A program made the position numbers and the translations under genes. This document shows, piece after piece, positions 63,207 through 64,000 of a DNA stretch of 64,000 bases. Source of the DNA: Ruegeria haliotis (GTDB lineage Bacteria; Pseudomonadota; Alphaproteobacteria; Rhodobacterales; Rhodobacteraceae). Where the stretch lies: assembly GCF_013377785.1 (NCBI RefSeq), contig NZ_JABXWT010000001.1, positions 797,533 through 861,532 of the forward strand, written 5' to 3'. The notes beneath the pieces were generated by a model. That model was not told where the DNA came from and did no database searches. It worked only from the letters and a program-made list of their open reading frames with translations. Every line of letters starts with the position of its first letter. Positions within the stretch are counted from its first letter, which is position 1.

Positions 63207-64000
63207 GTGACTGATCTGTTCTTTTACGGCACGTTACGGCATATTCCGCTGCTGGAACGTGTAATGGGGCGCACTGCAAGCGCGCTGTCCTTGGAAACCG
63301 CGGTTCTTCGCGACCACGCGGTCCATGCGGTTCAGGGGCAGGTTTTTCCGATGATCCTGCATGACAAGGGCGCAGGCGCGAAAGGCATCCTTGCACGCGG
63401 ATTGACCTCTGAGGATTTGGCCAGACTGGCGTTTTATGAAGGCGGGTTTGACTATGATCTGCGGCCAATGACCGTTGTCCTGACTGATGGTGCCGAAGCC
63501 CCGGCACAGGTCTTTTTCCCGGCTCCTGACGCATGGGTGCCGGGCGATCTTTGGTCTTTGCAAGGCTGGGTTGAAGCTTTGGGAGAGGTCACCGCGCTCG
63601 CTGCTGAAGAAGAGATGGCTTATTTCGGCAAGGTCGATGCCCGTGCGATGTCACGCAGCATGCCTGCGATCCAGACCCGTGCCTGGGCCAAGCTGTTCGC
63701 GCGCCAACGTAAAACAAGTGATCCACGCGATGTGGCCAACGATGTGATCGTGCACCGCCACACCCGGGCTTATGTCGATTACTTCGGAATGGAAGAGATC
63801 GAGTTGCAGCATCGCCAGCATGACGGATCTATGGGGGCAGTCTTGAGCCGCAACGCGCTGCTACAAGGTAGTGCCGTCGTTGTTCTGCCCTATGATCCGG
63901 TCCGTGATACGGTTCTTCTGGTCGAACAGTTTCGCCCTCCGGTGTACCTGATCGATGATCCCGAACCCTGGATGTGGGAGCCCGTAGCAGGAATGATCGA
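63207..64000 (+). CDS. trgB: TrgB-like protein: GGCT/AIG2-like domain plus NUDIX domain (3' end outside window)
   Basis: The frame starts at GTG 63207 (GAGAG upstream) and stays open to the window end, giving at least 264 residues. The N-terminal part begins MTDLFFYGTLRHIPLLERVM, a gamma-glutamylcyclotransferase/AIG2-like fold with the YGTLR motif. It is followed from about residue 190 by a NUDIX fold of the ADP-ribose pyrophosphatase type (RNALLQGSAVVVLPYDPV, VLLVEQFRPPVY, WMWEPVAGMI). The window ends just before the expected NUDIX box, so catalytic residues cannot be checked. TrgB of Rhodobacter has this neighbourhood. Confidence 0.85.
   Translation, partial: MTDLFFYGTLRHIPLLERVMGRTASALSLETAVLRDHAVHAVQGQVFPMILHDKGAGAKGILARGLTSEDLARLAFYEGGFDYDLRPMTVVLTDGAEAPAQVFFPAPDAWVPGDLWSLQGWVEALGEVTALAAEEEMAYFGKVDARAMSRSMPAIQTRAWAKLFARQRKTSDPRDVANDVIVHRHTRAYVDYFGMEEIELQHRQHDGSMGAVLSRNALLQGSAVVVLPYDPVRDTVLLVEQFRPPVYLIDDPEPWMWEPVAGMI

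Overview
The window looks like chromosomal DNA of an alphaproteobacterium of the Rhodobacteraceae, most likely the marine Roseobacter group (Ruegeria-like). The case rests on the gene set: a TRAP transporter, a BCCT osmolyte carrier, a dimethylglycine-dehydrogenase-like GcvT protein, the TrgA/TrgB pair known from Rhodobacter, and a LexA site of the alphaproteobacterial type (GTTC-N7-GTTC). It also rests on a GC-rich base composition and an intergenic element of the kind common in roseobacters. I see no tRNA, rRNA, CRISPR array, insertion sequence or prophage. Most of the window is ordinary core and accessory chromosome.

Layout. 1-3029: the end of a TRAP large permease, then an arginine catabolic unit (arginase, ornithine cyclodeaminase) divergent from an Lrp/AsnC regulator. 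3173-5782: MprF, an aminoacyl-phosphatidylglycerol synthase/flippase. 5786-9655: an envelope group on the minus strand (NodT-type outer membrane factor, HlyD adaptor, DUF3302 protein, atypical DsbB, tiny DUF5993-like protein). 9773-12359: divergent glpR/glpD with a clear paired operator. 12434-16753: an AcrAB-type RND pump. 17044-24695: metG, an MFS carrier, YceI, an orphan ImuA-like SOS gene, a retropepsin-like membrane protease, MarC and an ABC-F ATPase. 24783-26962: an MFS drug exporter, ndk and a TfoX C-terminal-domain protein.

27267-30010 holds a three-gene operon of CHAD protein, ParA-type ATPase and CYTH phosphatase. I regard it as the best candidate for a little-described system, possibly placing polyphosphate granules in the cell. 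30007-33667 is a DegP protease with a two-component system. It is followed by a 750-base AT-rich gene-free stretch, then a MocA-like nucleotidyltransferase and a GcvT-family FAD dehydrogenase. 37621-43390: CNNM/CorC protein, xerD, two uncharacterised proteins (one of 49 residues), aroK and aroB. 43403-47938: a site-2 protease, ssb, a lytic transglycosylase, a GAF-LuxR regulator and a Tat-exported metallo-beta-lactamase-fold protein, with a perfect inverted repeat between the last two. 48059-54566: a complete peptide-family ABC importer with an unusually long permease. 54902-58482: miaA, pyrH and a BCCT carrier. 58743-64000: a class V aminotransferase, then photolyase, a cyclopropane-fatty-acid-synthase-like methyltransferase, trgA and trgB. 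That last set resembles the singlet-oxygen (sigma-E) regulon of Rhodobacter, and a TGATCC element lies in front of the photolyase.

Start codons were moved inward from the longest frame wherever a better ribosome binding site or family alignment supported it. All family assignments come from reading motifs and were not checked against databases.
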